The notes under the pieces: generated by a model
Databases searched by the model: none
The model's input: only the letters and a program-made list of their open reading frames with translations
What the model was told of the DNA's origin: nothing
Assembly: GCF_000399665.1 (NCBI RefSeq)
Contig: NZ_KB976986.1
Location: forward strand, 2,169,555 to 2,233,554
Length of the DNA: 64,000 bases
Direction of reading: 5' to 3'
From: Acinetobacter calcoaceticus ANC 3811
GTDB taxonomy: Bacteria; Pseudomonadota; Gammaproteobacteria; Pseudomonadales; Moraxellaceae
Program-made: the position numbers and the translations under genes
Shown here: positions 1 to 9,568 of the stretch, piece by piece
Layout of the letters: each line of letters starts with the position of its first letter
Position numbering within the stretch: the stretch's first letter is position 1

Positions 1-2
1 TT

Positions 3-77
3 AGGGGCGTCGCCAAGTGGTAAGGCACCGGGTTTTGATCTCGGCATCCGTTGGTTCGAATCCAGCCGCCCCTGCCA
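3..77 (+). tRNA. tRNA-Gln (anticodon TTG), copy 1
   Basis: A full cloverleaf can be folded. The 7-bp acceptor stem pairs 3-9 with 67-73, the discriminator is G74, and CCA is encoded at 75-77. The anticodon loop is TTTTGAT, which gives anticodon TTG and reads glutamine CAA/CAG. The T arm carries the usual GTTCGAATCC. The gene is identical to the copy at 169-243. Confidence 0.96.
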
Positions 78-128
78 TTCTCTTATTTTAAAGACAGACT
101 TAATTGCCATGCTTTTTGTTGATTGATC

Positions 129-157
129 TTGACATTGTATTGCAAAAATATTAAAGT
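129..157 (+). promoter_or_regulatory. Sigma70-type promoter for the second tRNA-Gln
   Basis: A perfect -35 TTGACA lies at 129-134. After 17 bp a 4/6 -10 element, TAAAGT, lies at 152-157. Transcription would start near 163, a few bases before the mature tRNA at 169. The bases after the -10 include GCCGC (161-165), a GC-rich discriminator as found at stringently controlled stable-RNA promoters. That regulation is an inference. No promoter is obvious in the 36 bp before prs, so this promoter may also serve prs. Confidence 0.6.
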
Positions 158-168
158 TCTGCCGCATT

Positions 169-243
169 AGGGGCGTCGCCAAGTGGTAAGGCACCGGGTT
201 TTGATCTCGGCATCCGTTGGTTCGAATCCAGCCGCCCCTGCCA
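169..243 (+). tRNA. tRNA-Gln (anticodon TTG), copy 2
   Basis: Second identical glutamine tRNA gene, again with encoded CCA (241-243) and anticodon TTG. At least 78 bp (1-78 and 167-244) are identical between the copies, slightly more than the mature tRNA. The 36 bp to the prs start contain no terminator, so tRNA-prs cotranscription is plausible. Confidence 0.96.
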
Positions 244-279
244 TCTATTTAATTACATACCAACCGCCAAGGGTGCTTC

Positions 280-1230
280 ATGCCCAATCTTGTCGTTTTT
301 AGTGGAAATGCTCATCCACAGTTCGCTCAAAAAGTCGTAAGTCACTTACATATCCCTCTAGGTGCTGCATCAGTCGGTCACTTTTCTGATGGAGAAATTT
401 CAGTAGAAATTACTGAAAATGTTCGTGGTAAAGACGTATTTATCGTTCAGCCTACTTGTGCCCCTACCAATGATAACCTTATGGAAATCTTGGTTATGGC
501 AGATGCTTTGCGTCGTGCAAGTGCTGGTCGTATTACCGCTGTTATTCCTTATTTTGGTTATGCTCGCCAAGACCGTCGTCCACGTTCTGCACGTGTACCG
601 ATTACAGCTAAAGTTGTTGCAGACATGCTTACCACTGTTGGTATTGATCGTGTCGTAATGATTGACTTACATGCTGACCAAATTCAAGGTTTCTTCGATA
701 TTCCAGTCGACAACATCTATGGTACTCCTGCTTTGCTTGCTGACTTACGTCAACAGCAGCATGATAACCTTATGGTGGTTTCTCCTGATGTTGGTGGCGT
801 AGTACGTGCTCGTGCCGTTGCCAAACAAATGGGTGACATCGATTTAGCAATTATTGATAAACGTCGTCAAAAAGCCAATGAGTCGCAAGTTATGCACTTA
901 ATTGGTGACGTACGAGATCGTGATTGCGTTATTGTAGATGACATGGTTGATACTGCCGGTACATTGTGTAAAGCAGCTGATGCGCTTAAGCAATTTGGTG
1001 CACGCCGTGTAGTTGCATACGCAACTCACCCTGTACTTTCTGGCAAGGCTATTGAAAACTTACGTAATTCAGTTATTGATGAATTAGTTGTCACTGACAC
1101 TATTCCTCTTTCTGAAGAAGCATTAACCTTGGGCAAAATCCGTCAGGTTTCTGTTGCTAGCATGGTTGCTGAAACGATTCGTCGTATTAATAACGAAGAA
1201 TCTATCAGTGCGATGTTCGATAGTTTATAA
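280..1230 (+). CDS. prs: Ribose-phosphate pyrophosphokinase (PRPP synthetase)
   Basis: Cytosolic enzyme that transfers pyrophosphate from ATP to ribose 5-phosphate. The product, PRPP, feeds purine, pyrimidine, NAD, histidine and tryptophan synthesis. The 316 residues match the usual length of class I enzymes. The sequence shows the ATP-binding [10 protein letters not shown] segment near residue 95 and the PRPP-binding loop [10 protein letters not shown] near residues 218-227. ATG at 280 follows an AAGGGTG ribosome site. It lies 36 bp after a tRNA-Gln gene, an arrangement I know from Acinetobacter, and is followed by a hairpin terminator. Confidence 0.98.
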   Translation: MPNLVVFSGNAHPQFAQKVVSHLHIPLGAASVGHFSDGEISVEITENVRGKDVFIVQPTCAPTNDNLMEILVMADALRRASAGRITAVIPYFGYARQDRRPRSARVPITAKVVADMLTTVGIDRVVMIDLHADQIQGFFDIPVDNIYGTPALLADLRQQQHDNLMVVSPDVGGVVRARAVAKQMGDIDLAIIDKRRQKANESQVMHLIGDVRDRDCVIVDDMVDTAGTLCKAADALKQFGARRVVAYATHPVLSGKAIENLRNSVIDELVVTDTIPLSEEALTLGKIRQVSVASMVAETIRRINNEESISAMFDSL

Positions 1231-1245
1231 TACCGCAGCTTTTAT

Positions 1246-1270
1246 AAACCCTGGCCTTGGCTGGGGTTTT
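1246..1270 (+). terminator. Intrinsic terminator after prs
   Basis: A 10-bp stem (1246-1255 with 1260-1269 region, two G-T wobbles) closes a CTTG-type tetraloop and runs into TTTT. It begins 15 bp after the prs stop. Confidence 0.7.
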
Positions 1271-1276
1271 CTATCA

Positions 1277-1297
1277 CTAAACTGGTCGCAAGTTTAG
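1277..1297 (+). promoter_or_regulatory. Inverted repeat in the rplY leader
   Basis: CTAAACT (1277-1283) and AGTTTAG (1291-1297) form a perfect 7-bp inverted repeat around GGTCGCA, 30 bp before the rplY start. It could be an RNA hairpin near the ribosome site or an operator. Function unknown. Confidence 0.25.
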
Positions 1298-1326
1298 TAC
1301 ATTTAAACTTTAATGAGGATTTACTC

Positions 1327-1623
1327 ATGGCAAACTTCGTATTAAACGCTCAAGCGCGTGCTGAAGACAAACAAGGGAAAGGTGCGAGCCGCCGCCTTCG
1401 TCACGAAGCATTAATTCCAGCTATCATTTATGGTGGAAATGCTGAGCCTGTAGCTATTACTTTAGAACTTCGTCAGCTTGTAAAAGCTTTAGAAAACAAT
1501 GCTTTCTTTGAAGAAGTTATAGAAATCCAAATGGGCGACAAAGTTGAAAACGTTAAAATCCAAGCGTTACAACGTCACCCAGCGAAAAACACTCCTATGC
1601 ACGCTGACTTTAAACGCGCATAA
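1327..1623 (+). CDS. rplY: 50S ribosomal protein L25 (short form)
   Basis: L25 binds 5S rRNA in the large ribosomal subunit. The 98 residues correspond to the short E. coli-type protein, without the C-terminal domain of longer CTC/TL5 proteins. The N-terminal ARAEDKQGKGASRRLR stretch and IPAIIYGG are family landmarks. ATG follows a TGAGG ribosome site. It sits between prs and pth; as far as I recall this prs-rplY-pth order is common in gammaproteobacteria. The terminator before it and the 55-bp leader suggest its own promoter, possibly shared with pth. Confidence 0.95.
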   Translation: MANFVLNAQARAEDKQGKGASRRLRHEALIPAIIYGGNAEPVAITLELRQLVKALENNAFFEEVIEIQMGDKVENVKIQALQRHPAKNTPMHADFKRA

Positions 1624-1643
1624 GTGTTGAAAGGCGTAGATTA

Positions 1644-2225
1644 GTGTCAAATATTTCGCTAATTGTTGGTTTGGGCAATCCTGGTTCAGAATATGCCCAA
1701 ACCCGCCATAATGCAGGTTTTTGGTTCATCGAACAACTTGCTAATAAGTATGGCATTACATTAAAAAATGATCCGAAATTTCACGGAATCAGTGGACGTG
1801 GTAATATAGAAGGACACGATGTCCGTCTACTTCTACCTACTACATTTATGAACCGTTCTGGACAAAGTGTAGTTCCATTTGCAAAATTTTATCAAATTGC
1901 TCCCGAAGCAATTTTGATTGCTCATGATGAACTTGATATGAACCCTGGTGTAATTCGTCTAAAAACAGGCGGAGGACATGGTGGTCATAATGGTTTACGT
2001 GATATTGTCCCTCATATTGGTCCAAATTTTCATCGTTTACGTATTGGTATCGGACACCCTGGCTCGAAAGAGAGAGTTTCAGGTCATGTACTTGGTAAAG
2101 CACCAAGTAGTGAACAAAGTCTGATGGATGCAGCAATTGATCATGCCCTTTCTAAAGTGAAACTACTTGTTCAAGGTCAAGTTCCACAGGCCATGAATCA
2201 AATTAATGCATATAAACCCACATAA
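1644..2225 (+). CDS. pth: Peptidyl-tRNA hydrolase
   Basis: Releases tRNA from peptidyl-tRNAs that fall off ribosomes. At 193 residues it matches the bacterial Pth family. The GLGNPG...TRHNAG signature gives N12 and H22, TFMNRSG gives N70, and HDELD gives D95, matching the E. coli catalytic N10, H20, N68 and D93. Translation starts with GTG, 20 bp after rplY, with AAAGG-type sequence upstream, so rplY-pth are probably one transcript. I see no convincing terminator before panD. Confidence 0.96.
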   Translation: MSNISLIVGLGNPGSEYAQTRHNAGFWFIEQLANKYGITLKNDPKFHGISGRGNIEGHDVRLLLPTTFMNRSGQSVVPFAKFYQIAPEAILIAHDELDMNPGVIRLKTGGGHGGHNGLRDIVPHIGPNFHRLRIGIGHPGSKERVSGHVLGKAPSSEQSLMDAAIDHALSKVKLLVQGQVPQAMNQINAYKPT

Positions 2226-2361
2226 ATTGTTGAACAATCAAGCTTGCTATCTTGCTTTTTTAAGAGCAAAATGCGCATCAGCCACTTTGCCAACCGCAAA
2301 AGCTATATAGATTTCACCATAAGATCTTAATCTTCTTAGGTCTACTTAGGAGACGCTAGCC

Positions 2362-2742
2362 ATGCTATCTCGTTTATTAAAATGCAAAATTCACCGTGCA
2401 GTTGTAACACATGCTGAACTTCACTATGAAGGTTCTTGTGCAATTGATGGCGTATTGATGGACTTAGCTGGTATTCGTGAATATGAAGAAATTCATGTTT
2501 GGAATGTAACCAATGGCAAACGCTTCACGACCTATGCGATTCGTGGTGAAGATAACTCTGGAATTATTTCAGTAAACGGCGGTGCTGCACATCAGGCAGA
2601 CGTTGGTGATTTAGTCATTATTGCTACATTTGGTGATTTTACTGAAGCTGAAGCAAATATTCATAAACCACGTTTGGTCTATGCAAACCCCAATAATACA
2701 GTCAATCACACAGCGAATTGTATTCCTGTTCAAGTTGCCTAA
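2362..2742 (+). CDS. panD: Aspartate 1-decarboxylase
   Basis: Makes beta-alanine from L-aspartate for pantothenate and CoA synthesis. The 126-residue proenzyme has the self-cleavage site Gly24-Ser25 in YEGSCAID, where Ser25 becomes the pyruvoyl cofactor, with K9 and the downstream GGAAH region also conserved. A TAGGAG ribosome site precedes ATG. It stands alone between pth and a bidirectional terminator. A later CoA-pathway gene, coaX, is about 32 kb away. Confidence 0.97.
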   Translation: MLSRLLKCKIHRAVVTHAELHYEGSCAIDGVLMDLAGIREYEEIHVWNVTNGKRFTTYAIRGEDNSGIISVNGGAAHQADVGDLVIIATFGDFTEAEANIHKPRLVYANPNNTVNHTANCIPVQVA

Positions 2743-2759
2743 TTTATTCTAAGAATAAA

Positions 2760-2783
2760 AAAAGCCCGCATTAACGGGCTTTT
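2760..2783. terminator. Bidirectional terminator
   Basis: AAAAGCCCG (2760-2768) pairs with CGGGCTTTT (2775-2783) around a 6-base loop, with A/T tracts on both sides. It lies between the convergent panD and the GDYXXLXY gene. Confidence 0.85.
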
Positions 2784-2798
2784 ATAATTTTATAAATC

Positions 2799-3350
2799 CT
2801 AAATAGTTCCTTCCCACCAATTCTTTTGCTGTTTGCAATTCAATGGTTGAAGCCCCTCTCCTCGTAAATCAAACAGAATCGCCTCTCCTTTTGTATTTAC
2901 CTTAAATTCAGCATATTTTGCTTTCTCATAGCATTGAGCTAAACCTTCGGCAAACAAGAAACTTCGTGAAGCGGGATATAAAGCCTGTAAACGATTTTCA
3001 GGATTTTTTAAAATTAATCTTTGTCCAGCAAATGAATTATTGATATCTAAAACTGTACGAACTACACGATTTTGTGAATCCAAAATAACTTTTGCTGGAA
3101 CAGATGAACGATTAAAAATCACCTGATCTAGAGCATCACTCTCACTTCCTGCAAGAGCTTTAAGAGATTGTAAATTTAATTCATAAGCCAGTGCCATATA
3201 GTCACCTTGTAAAATTGAACGAGGATCAACAGGCCTGAGTTCAATAAAAATACTTTTACTATGATGCAGATGCCATTCGTTTTTCGCCACTAATCCGGCA
3301 AAAAACAAGATAGTGACTAGTGCAAGAATAAGAGAAAAATACTTCTTCAT
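2799..3350 (-). CDS. GDYXXLXY-domain membrane-anchored protein
   Basis: A 183-residue protein with one N-terminal membrane segment (residues about 5-22) and a soluble, presumably periplasmic part. It contains the motif that names its family, seen here as LQGDYMALAYEL near residue 48. Biochemical function is unknown. Its TAATG start overlaps the stop of the 593-residue membrane protein upstream by one base, so the two are translationally coupled, and these families commonly occur as a pair. A shared bidirectional terminator follows. Confidence 0.85.
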   Translation of the reverse strand: MKKYFSLILALVTILFFAGLVAKNEWHLHHSKSIFIELRPVDPRSILQGDYMALAYELNLQSLKALAGSESDALDQVIFNRSSVPAKVILDSQNRVVRTVLDINNSFAGQRLILKNPENRLQALYPASRSFLFAEGLAQCYEKAKYAEFKVNTKGEAILFDLRGEGLQPLNCKQQKNWWEGTI

Positions 3351-5131
3351 TATTTTTCTCCTTCAATCAAATTGCGTTGATTTTCATGGTGAAGTAACCA
3401 ATATAAAGCCAACAATACAATGCCAGAAATAAAAATTGATGCACTCTTGGCTAGAAAAGTTACTTGTAAGTTGTAATAGAGCTGCCAGAACACTAAAACA
3501 AATACAGCTAAGCTAACTCCATAAACAATATAATCTTGCTTTTTTAATGCCCACGTTAAAATAATAAGCAGAATGAAAATTTCAAAATATCCCAATGCAA
3601 TAAGTAACGCACCAAAAATTAAAAAGGCGAAAAAAGTGATTCCCTGAAGTTGTCTATATAAATGAAAAATACTAAAGCACAACAACCAGATACTAGGCAG
3701 TAAATATAAAATCCATATCTGCTGATCTATCGAGATTTCTGGAACTAAACCCACAAAAGCATCAAAGAAAGAAGCTACCAAAATTACTGCAAGTACACAT
3801 AACAAAATACTACGCTCATATAGAGCTATTGGTCCACTCTTAGGCAAGAGTACCAAGCTAAAAACCAAGTAGCTGAGCAAAGTTAAATTTAAATAGATCT
3901 GAGTAGAATGTATTGACCACAATAAATGGTCTAGTTGCAACAAATAGATAAAAGCTATGCCATATGTAGCGAGCATTTGAATTAAAATGAAGAACCAGTG
4001 CGGTTTAAGGAAATAACTCACAAATAGAATAAAAATCTGTGCAATTAAAACCCATAGAATTTGATCTGTTTCTGAACCAAGATGAAATAAAAAAGCGGTC
4101 TGCCCACTAATAAATAAACAATAGGCAAATTGGCGAATGAAGTGATGTTGGGTTTTTTTCAATAAAATAGCGGCTATACAAACAAAAATAGCCCCTATAA
4201 CTAAAGAAACAGCTTCCCAAAATACTAGTGTAAAAGCAGCAAGTGCCAGACCTGCAAGCCAAGCACCAATTGCTAAAGGAATTACATAAAAGCGGCTTTG
4301 ACGAAAGATTTTTATTAGAAAATAACTAATTAATGCAAACCAAATAAAAATAATGCCCGCAATTAATAAAAAGATGAACTCATTAGAATCTTTAAATAAG
4401 TTATTAATGCCATCTACAAGCCATATTGTTGCGGTCACACCGAGAACGGCAGCCATTAAACTAGCACATAGCTGATCGTCTTTTTTGAAAAAATAATAAA
4501 AAGCGATTATTCCAGCAAAGAAAGCAGAGATCAGGTAAGGAATATGTTCACTTGATAAAAACTGGATCATTCCCGTTATCGAAATAACTGCAAACCAAGC
4601 AATAAAGACGAAACGTAAAGCAGGATATCTCTTTATACATATCCAAAACTCGATAAGGCTTAATAAATTTAGAGCAAATAAATATAAATAAGGAAATTTT
4701 TCTGACCAAAAAGTCTGCTTAAAAAATAAAAAAAGTGTGAGCTGACTGGTAATACAAATTAAAGCAAAGATTCCAATATTCGGTCGATATAACCACGGTA
4801 GTAAAAGTAATGTCCAAATTAAGAAAAGCAGATAACTGTCTGCACCAGTTTGATAAACCTGCCCGATTACAGCCAAACTTAAGCCTACCATCAAACCGCA
4901 AACACCATGTAAAGTCTGCCTAACTCCTTCACTTAAGGTATCTTTTACGCTGAACCATGCTATCACAAGTAATATAAGTGGTGGGATGGCTAGCTGAATA
5001 CTGTCTGGAAGCATTAACCAGTTAGCAGCAATTAAATAAAGAATACCGACCGCCATAAATACATAACTGAAAATATGGAGATGCTGAATAAATAAAGTAT
5101 TCCTAAGGGGATAATCGTCTCTTATCTGCAT
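3350..5131 (-). CDS. DUF2157/DUF4401-type polytopic membrane protein
   Basis: A 593-residue protein made almost entirely of hydrophobic helices; I count on the order of 16-18 membrane segments. The N-terminal part resembles DUF2157 and the body DUF4401, both of unknown function and typically encoded next to a GDYXXLXY protein, as here. ATG at 5131 follows AGGTGTTTC-like sequence. No catalytic motif is visible. It is divergent from the ribB riboswitch, with about 180 bp between its start and the aptamer. Confidence 0.8.
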   Translation of the reverse strand: MQIRDDYPLRNTLFIQHLHIFSYVFMAVGILYLIAANWLMLPDSIQLAIPPLILLVIAWFSVKDTLSEGVRQTLHGVCGLMVGLSLAVIGQVYQTGADSYLLFLIWTLLLLPWLYRPNIGIFALICITSQLTLFLFFKQTFWSEKFPYLYLFALNLLSLIEFWICIKRYPALRFVFIAWFAVISITGMIQFLSSEHIPYLISAFFAGIIAFYYFFKKDDQLCASLMAAVLGVTATIWLVDGINNLFKDSNEFIFLLIAGIIFIWFALISYFLIKIFRQSRFYVIPLAIGAWLAGLALAAFTLVFWEAVSLVIGAIFVCIAAILLKKTQHHFIRQFAYCLFISGQTAFLFHLGSETDQILWVLIAQIFILFVSYFLKPHWFFILIQMLATYGIAFIYLLQLDHLLWSIHSTQIYLNLTLLSYLVFSLVLLPKSGPIALYERSILLCVLAVILVASFFDAFVGLVPEISIDQQIWILYLLPSIWLLCFSIFHLYRQLQGITFFAFLIFGALLIALGYFEIFILLIILTWALKKQDYIVYGVSLAVFVLVFWQLYYNLQVTFLAKSASIFISGIVLLALYWLLHHENQRNLIEGEK

Positions 5132-5273
5132 GAAACACCTATTTTATTTATAATTTTCTATAAAAAACATAGCATTCCATTTTCATATCAACAAGTAAGC
5201 TCTTGTTAAAAAGCCTAATTCTGTTTATGAAAATACTTATTCATAAAGAAACTTAGCATTCTACAAATGCATC

Positions 5274-5301
5274 TAGCCAATTTTATCAAGCGCGCTATAA
5301 T
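5274..5301 (+). promoter_or_regulatory. Promoter of the FMN riboswitch-ribB transcript
   Basis: A perfect -10 TATAAT lies at 5296-5301. A weak -35, TAGCCA (4/6), lies at 5274-5279 with a 16-bp spacer. Transcription would start just before the aptamer at 5311. The -10 is convincing, the -35 is not. Confidence 0.5.
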
Positions 5302-5310
5302 AAAACCCAT

Positions 5311-5455
5311 CGCTTCAGGGCGGGGTGTAATTCCCCACCGGTGGTAAAGTTAATTTTTATGATTAGATTAACAAGCCCACGAGCTTAAATTGTGTAATTT
5401 GAGCAGATTTGGTGAAACTCCAAAGCCGACGGTATAGTCCGGATGAAAGAAGACG
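5311..5455 (+). promoter_or_regulatory. FMN riboswitch (RFN element)
   Basis: The conserved RFN blocks appear in order: AGGGCGGGG, ATTCCCCACCGG, GGTAAA, a variable arm, AGCCCACGAGC, GGTGAAACTCC, AAGCCGACGGT, ATAGTCCGGATGAAAGAAG. CTTC at 5313-5316 can pair with GAAG at 5449-5452 as the closing stem. In this class FMN binding lowers riboflavin gene expression. The 93-base segment to the ribB start should be the expression platform. I see no classical terminator there, so control of translation initiation seems more likely. Confidence 0.95.
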
Positions 5456-5548
5456 ACGAACTGGGATAAATCCGTTTTATTTCAGTGCCAGCCTGTTTTT
5501 ACATCAGTCCTGAAATGTTCAACCGTATTTTTACGAGAGCGTTTCATT

Positions 5549-6208
5549 ATGTCTAGCTTAATTCAACCAGAACTTTTTTTCTCAGCCCTCTCTCCTGCTG
5601 AACAACGTATTCAACAAGCATTAGAAGATATCCGTCAAGGCAAACCAGTCTTGGTTATGGATGACTTCGATCGCGAAAATGAAGCAGATTTAATTGTTGC
5701 AGCCGAAACTTTAACAGTAGAAACAATGGCACGTATGATTCGTGATGGTTCGGGTATCGTATGTTTATGCCTTACAGAAGAGCTAGCAGATCATCTAGAA
5801 CTTCCCCCAATGGTTTCTCACAACTCAAGCCAGTTCCATACTGCTTTTACAGTCACTATTGAAGCAGCTCAAGGTGTTACCACAGGTGTTTCTGCTAAAG
5901 ACCGTGTGACTACCATTCAAACTGCAATTAAAGATGGTGTTGTCCCAAGTGATCTTAACCGTCCGGGCCATGTTTTTCCTTTACGTGCCCGTAATGGTGG
6001 AGTACTTACTCGTCGAGGTCATACCGAGGGAACAATTGATCTAGCAAGACTGGCTGGGCTTAAACCTGCTGGCGTGTTATGTGAATTAACCAATCCAGAT
6101 GGCACTATGGCATCTGGCATTCAAGTTTTGGCATATGCTCAAACTCATCACCTAACTGTGATTACAATTGAAGAACTTGTTCAATACCGCCAACAACACG
6201 GTATTTAA
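5549..6208 (+). CDS. ribB: 3,4-dihydroxy-2-butanone-4-phosphate synthase
   Basis: Converts ribulose 5-phosphate to the four-carbon unit of riboflavin plus formate. The 219 residues form the DHBP synthase domain only; there is no GTP cyclohydrolase II half. Diagnostic segments are [12 protein letters not shown] near residue 38, the STGVSA-like TTGVSAKDR, and [11 protein letters not shown]. It is directly controlled by the FMN riboswitch upstream and is the only riboflavin gene in the window. A long stem terminator follows. Confidence 0.96.
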   Translation: MSSLIQPELFFSALSPAEQRIQQALEDIRQGKPVLVMDDFDRENEADLIVAAETLTVETMARMIRDGSGIVCLCLTEELADHLELPPMVSHNSSQFHTAFTVTIEAAQGVTTGVSAKDRVTTIQTAIKDGVVPSDLNRPGHVFPLRARNGGVLTRRGHTEGTIDLARLAGLKPAGVLCELTNPDGTMASGIQVLAYAQTHHLTVITIEELVQYRQQHGI

Positions 6209-6215
6209 ATGAAAA

Positions 6216-6248
6216 AAGGTTTGGCTTTATATCAAAGCCAAACCTTTA
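6216..6248. terminator. Bidirectional terminator
   Basis: A perfect 14-bp stem (6216-6229 with 6235-6248) surrounds an ATATC loop, with A and T tails on either side. It separates the convergent ribB and HAD hydrolase genes. Confidence 0.88.
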
Positions 6249-6267
6249 AATTAAAATTTAATAATAT

Positions 6268-6942
6268 TTAAGATACTTTCTTTTGTGCTGCCTGCTCTTC
6301 AACATAGTCCAAAAGTTCAGAAAATTGCGCAATCGTTGCTTTAGGCTGTGCTTGTTCAAGTTCCTCTGGTGTTCCATAACCATAAGTCACTGCAACTGCT
6401 TCAATACCATTATGGCGAGCACCCAAAATATCGTATTGGCGATCACCCACCATTAAACATTCTTCAGGATTTAGTTGCTCATGTTCAAGAATATAATGAA
6501 TGAGTTCAGCTTTATTAGTCCGCTCGCCTGTTAACTCACTACCATAAATATGTACAAAATATTGGCTTAAGTCAAAATGATCCAAGATACGTTTTGCATA
6601 AATCGTTGGTTTAGCAGTGGCAACAAATAAACGATAACCTTCTTCTTTTAATGCATTAAGCGTTTGGGCAACTGATGGATATACTTCATTCTCAAATAAG
6701 CCCGTAACTGAAAAGCGCTCACGATAAGCAAGTAATGCTTGCTCAGCCAAAGCATCATCTTGAGTAGCTAACAGTTTTGCTAATGACGCTTTTAACGGGG
6801 GGCCAATTGTCCAGTCAATATTTAAATCGACAGCTAAAGGATATCCCAGTTTATCCATTGCATAGCGAATTGAAGTATGGATACCAACTTTTGGGTCTGT
6901 TAGAGTTCCATCTAAATCAATCAAAATATGTTTTATAGCCAT
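6268..6942 (-). CDS. HAD-superfamily hydrolase, phosphoglycolate phosphatase-like
   Basis: A 224-residue HAD phosphatase. Motif I is DLDGT with nucleophile D9 and acid/base D11. Motif II TAKP and motif III/IV VGDRQYD are present, with a helical cap of the phosphoglycolate phosphatase type between motifs I and II. The substrate cannot be read from the sequence; phosphoglycolate or another small phosphate ester is plausible. It is a single gene, divergent from thiD across 97 bp. Confidence 0.85.
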   Translation of the reverse strand: MAIKHILIDLDGTLTDPKVGIHTSIRYAMDKLGYPLAVDLNIDWTIGPPLKASLAKLLATQDDALAEQALLAYRERFSVTGLFENEVYPSVAQTLNALKEEGYRLFVATAKPTIYAKRILDHFDLSQYFVHIYGSELTGERTNKAELIHYILEHEQLNPEECLMVGDRQYDILGARHNGIEAVAVTYGYGTPEELEQAQPKATIAQFSELLDYVEEQAAQKKVS

Positions 6943-7021
6943 TCAATCACTAACCCAGTAAAGTATTTAATTCAATTGGTCGAGAGTTTAATCAAACTCT
7001 CTTATACTAACGTAAATTTAA

Positions 7022-7807
<786 letters not shown>

Positions 7808-7812
7808 AAAAG

Positions 7813-7839
7813 AAAAAAGGCGCTAAAAGCGCCTTTTTT
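7813..7839. terminator. Bidirectional terminator
   Basis: A6-GGCGCT pairs with AGCGCC-T6 around an AAA loop, a perfect 12-bp hairpin with tails on both strands. It is shared by thiD and the convergent BON-LysM gene. Confidence 0.88.
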
Positions 7840-7850
7840 ATTACCCTCAA

Positions 7851-8324
7851 TTATTGAGGAATACGTAAAACCTGACCAGGGAAAATCTCATCTGGATCTT
7901 TTAACATTGGTTTATTTGCTTCAAAGATTTTTGGATACTGATTTGCATCACCGTAAAATTCTTTAGCAATTTTTGAAAGGTTATCACCAGATTTCACTGT
8001 ATAAAATTTGCTTTCTGGTTCAGGAGTTGCAACAGTCATTTGATCATCTACATGTGCCACATGATCAATATTCCCAACAATAAGAATAATTTTTTCTTTA
8101 TCTGCTTGGCTTTGTACTTGACCATTAATAGTCGCAGTATCAGTTGAACCATTATAGGTTACAGATAAGCCTTCTACCCCTAAACCTAAGCTTTTAATTA
8201 AACCTAATAATTTATTTGCGATTTCTTGTGCAGAAGGTTCTGCTGGTGTTGCTGGAGCTGGTTGTGGTTCTGCTGGTGCGGTATTTTTCTTACCAATACC
8301 TTTTACAAAATCAAAAAGACCCAT
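7851..8324 (-). CDS. lysM: BON and LysM domain protein (Kbp/YgaU-like)
   Basis: A 157-residue protein. It has a short MGLFDFVKGIG lead, an Ala/Pro/Glu-rich linker (about 15-33), a BON domain (about 35-95), and a C-terminal LysM domain beginning FYTVKSGDNLSKIA and ending PGQVLRIPQ. Both ends match E. coli Kbp (YgaU), described as a cytoplasmic potassium-binding protein, and there is no signal peptide here either. That function is carried over by similarity. It is transcribed alone, with a shared terminator. Confidence 0.88.
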   Translation of the reverse strand: MGLFDFVKGIGKKNTAPAEPQPAPATPAEPSAQEIANKLLGLIKSLGLGVEGLSVTYNGSTDTATINGQVQSQADKEKIILIVGNIDHVAHVDDQMTVATPEPESKFYTVKSGDNLSKIAKEFYGDANQYPKIFEANKPMLKDPDEIFPGQVLRIPQ

Positions 8325-8463
8325 CTTTTAGTCCTCATATTCTTGTTTATAATAAAGTCATTAAACTGACCCTTATTGTTATACGTGAAAAAAGAGACAC
8401 CTCTGCTATCAATTGAGGTTGATCTTGTAAAAATATGTATCTCTTCTTTTATTTTGCTCAAAT

Positions 8464-8490
8464 AAAAAAAGCCACCTTACGGTGGCCTTC
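8464..8490 (-). terminator. Terminator of the fabD-fabG-acpP unit
   Basis: GCCACC (8471-8476) pairs with GGTGGC (8481-8486) around TTAC. On the minus strand the stem runs into seven T. It lies 23 bp beyond the acpP stop. Confidence 0.85.
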
Positions 8491-8512
8491 TTTTTATTCA
8501 GCAATATGCGAA

Positions 8513-8749
8513 TTAACCAAGTTTTTTAGTTACATAGTCAATTGCAGATTGAACTGTAGTGATTTCGTTAGAATCTTCATCAGGGATAGTGATGTCGAAG
8601 TCGTTTTCGAAAGACATTACAAGTTCAACTAGATCTAAAGAGTCAGCACCTAAGTCATCCATAAAAGATGCTTCGTTTTTAATCTCTTCAGCTTTAAGAC
8701 CAAGTTGTTCTGCAACTGCTTGTTTAACGCGTAGTTCGATATCGCTCAC
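8513..8749 (-). CDS. acpP: Acyl carrier protein
   Basis: The 78-residue acidic carrier of growing acyl chains in fatty acid synthesis. The phosphopantetheine site is Ser in [10 protein letters not shown] (about residue 37). I place the start at GTG 8749 because AGGAGAATTCCT sits just upstream and the product then begins SDIELRVKQ, as in other ACPs. An ATG 13 codons further up would add a basic tail foreign to the family and swallow the ribosome site. It is last in fabD-fabG-acpP, 84 bp after fabG. Confidence 0.95.
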   Translation of the reverse strand: MSDIELRVKQAVAEQLGLKAEEIKNEASFMDDLGADSLDLVELVMSFENDFDITIPDEDSNEITTVQSAIDYVTKKLG

Positions 8750-8833
8750 AGGAATTCTCCTCATTGCTCGTGGCGTTTGATTTGCCACTAGTTTAATTGA
8801 ATATAAAAAAATTTAAAAGTTTATACATCAGCC

Positions 8834-9568
8834 TTAGGCCATGTATAAACCACCATTTACATGTAATACCGTACCGGTAATGTAACCTGCTTTATCACTT
8901 GCAAGGAAACTCACCGCATTTGCGATATCTTGTGGCTCACCTAAGCGATTTAAAGCCACTTGATCACTCATTTTTTTGCGAATGTCTTCACTAAGTGCAT
9001 CTGTCATTTCTGTTGCAATGAAACCTGGTGCCACACTGTTCACAGTGATTTGGCGGCTACCCATTTCTTTTGCAAGACTGCGGCTAAACGCTTCAATACC
9101 TGCTTTTGCAGCAGAGTAGTTCGCTTGACCTGGGTTTGCAAAGTGCGCAACAACAGAACTAATATTAATAATGCGGCCAAAGCGCGCTTTTGTCATACCT
9201 TTAAGCACACGTTTAGATAAACGATATACGGCTTTAAGGTGAATATTGAGAATGTCATCCCAATCATCTTCTGACATGCGTAGCAATAAATTGTCTTTCG
9301 TGATACCCGCATTATTAACCAAAATAAGCACAGGGCCATAGTTTTGTTCAATATGAGAAACGACTGCTTCAATCTCATCGAGATTACGCACATCGAGAGC
9401 TAAACCTGCCCCTTGCTCACCAAAGCTTTCACTTAGCTTTTGTGCACCAGATTCAGATGTCGCAGTACCTACAACAAAATAACCGTCTTGAATAAGTTGC
9501 TGGGCAATAGCAGCGCCAATGCCCCGACTCGCGCCCGTTACTAATGCAACTTTGCGTTCTTGTGTCAT
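8834..9568 (-). CDS. fabG: 3-oxoacyl-ACP reductase
   Basis: NADPH-dependent reduction of beta-ketoacyl-ACP in fatty acid elongation. The 244 residues form a classical short-chain dehydrogenase: TGASRGIG cofactor loop at 11-18, NNAG near 86, and the YSAAKAG active site near residue 150, with a conserved Ser before it. The start ATGA overlaps the fabD stop by 4 bp, so translation is probably coupled. Confidence 0.97.
   Translation of the reverse strand: MTQERKVALVTGASRGIGAAIAQQLIQDGYFVVGTATSESGAQKLSESFGEQGAGLALDVRNLDEIEAVVSHIEQNYGPVLILVNNAGITKDNLLLRMSEDDWDDILNIHLKAVYRLSKRVLKGMTKARFGRIINISSVVAHFANPGQANYSAAKAGIEAFSRSLAKEMGSRQITVNSVAPGFIATEMTDALSEDIRKKMSDQVALNRLGEPQDIANAVSFLASDKAGYITGTVLHVNGGLYMA

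Noticed and set aside
2226..2361. Terminator between pth and panD
   Set aside because: The CTTGC/CTTTTTT stretch does not form a proper stem.
8750..8788. Longer acyl carrier protein from ATG 8788
   Set aside because: It adds 13 residues, includes the ribosome site within the coding sequence, and ACPs begin at the SDIE segment.
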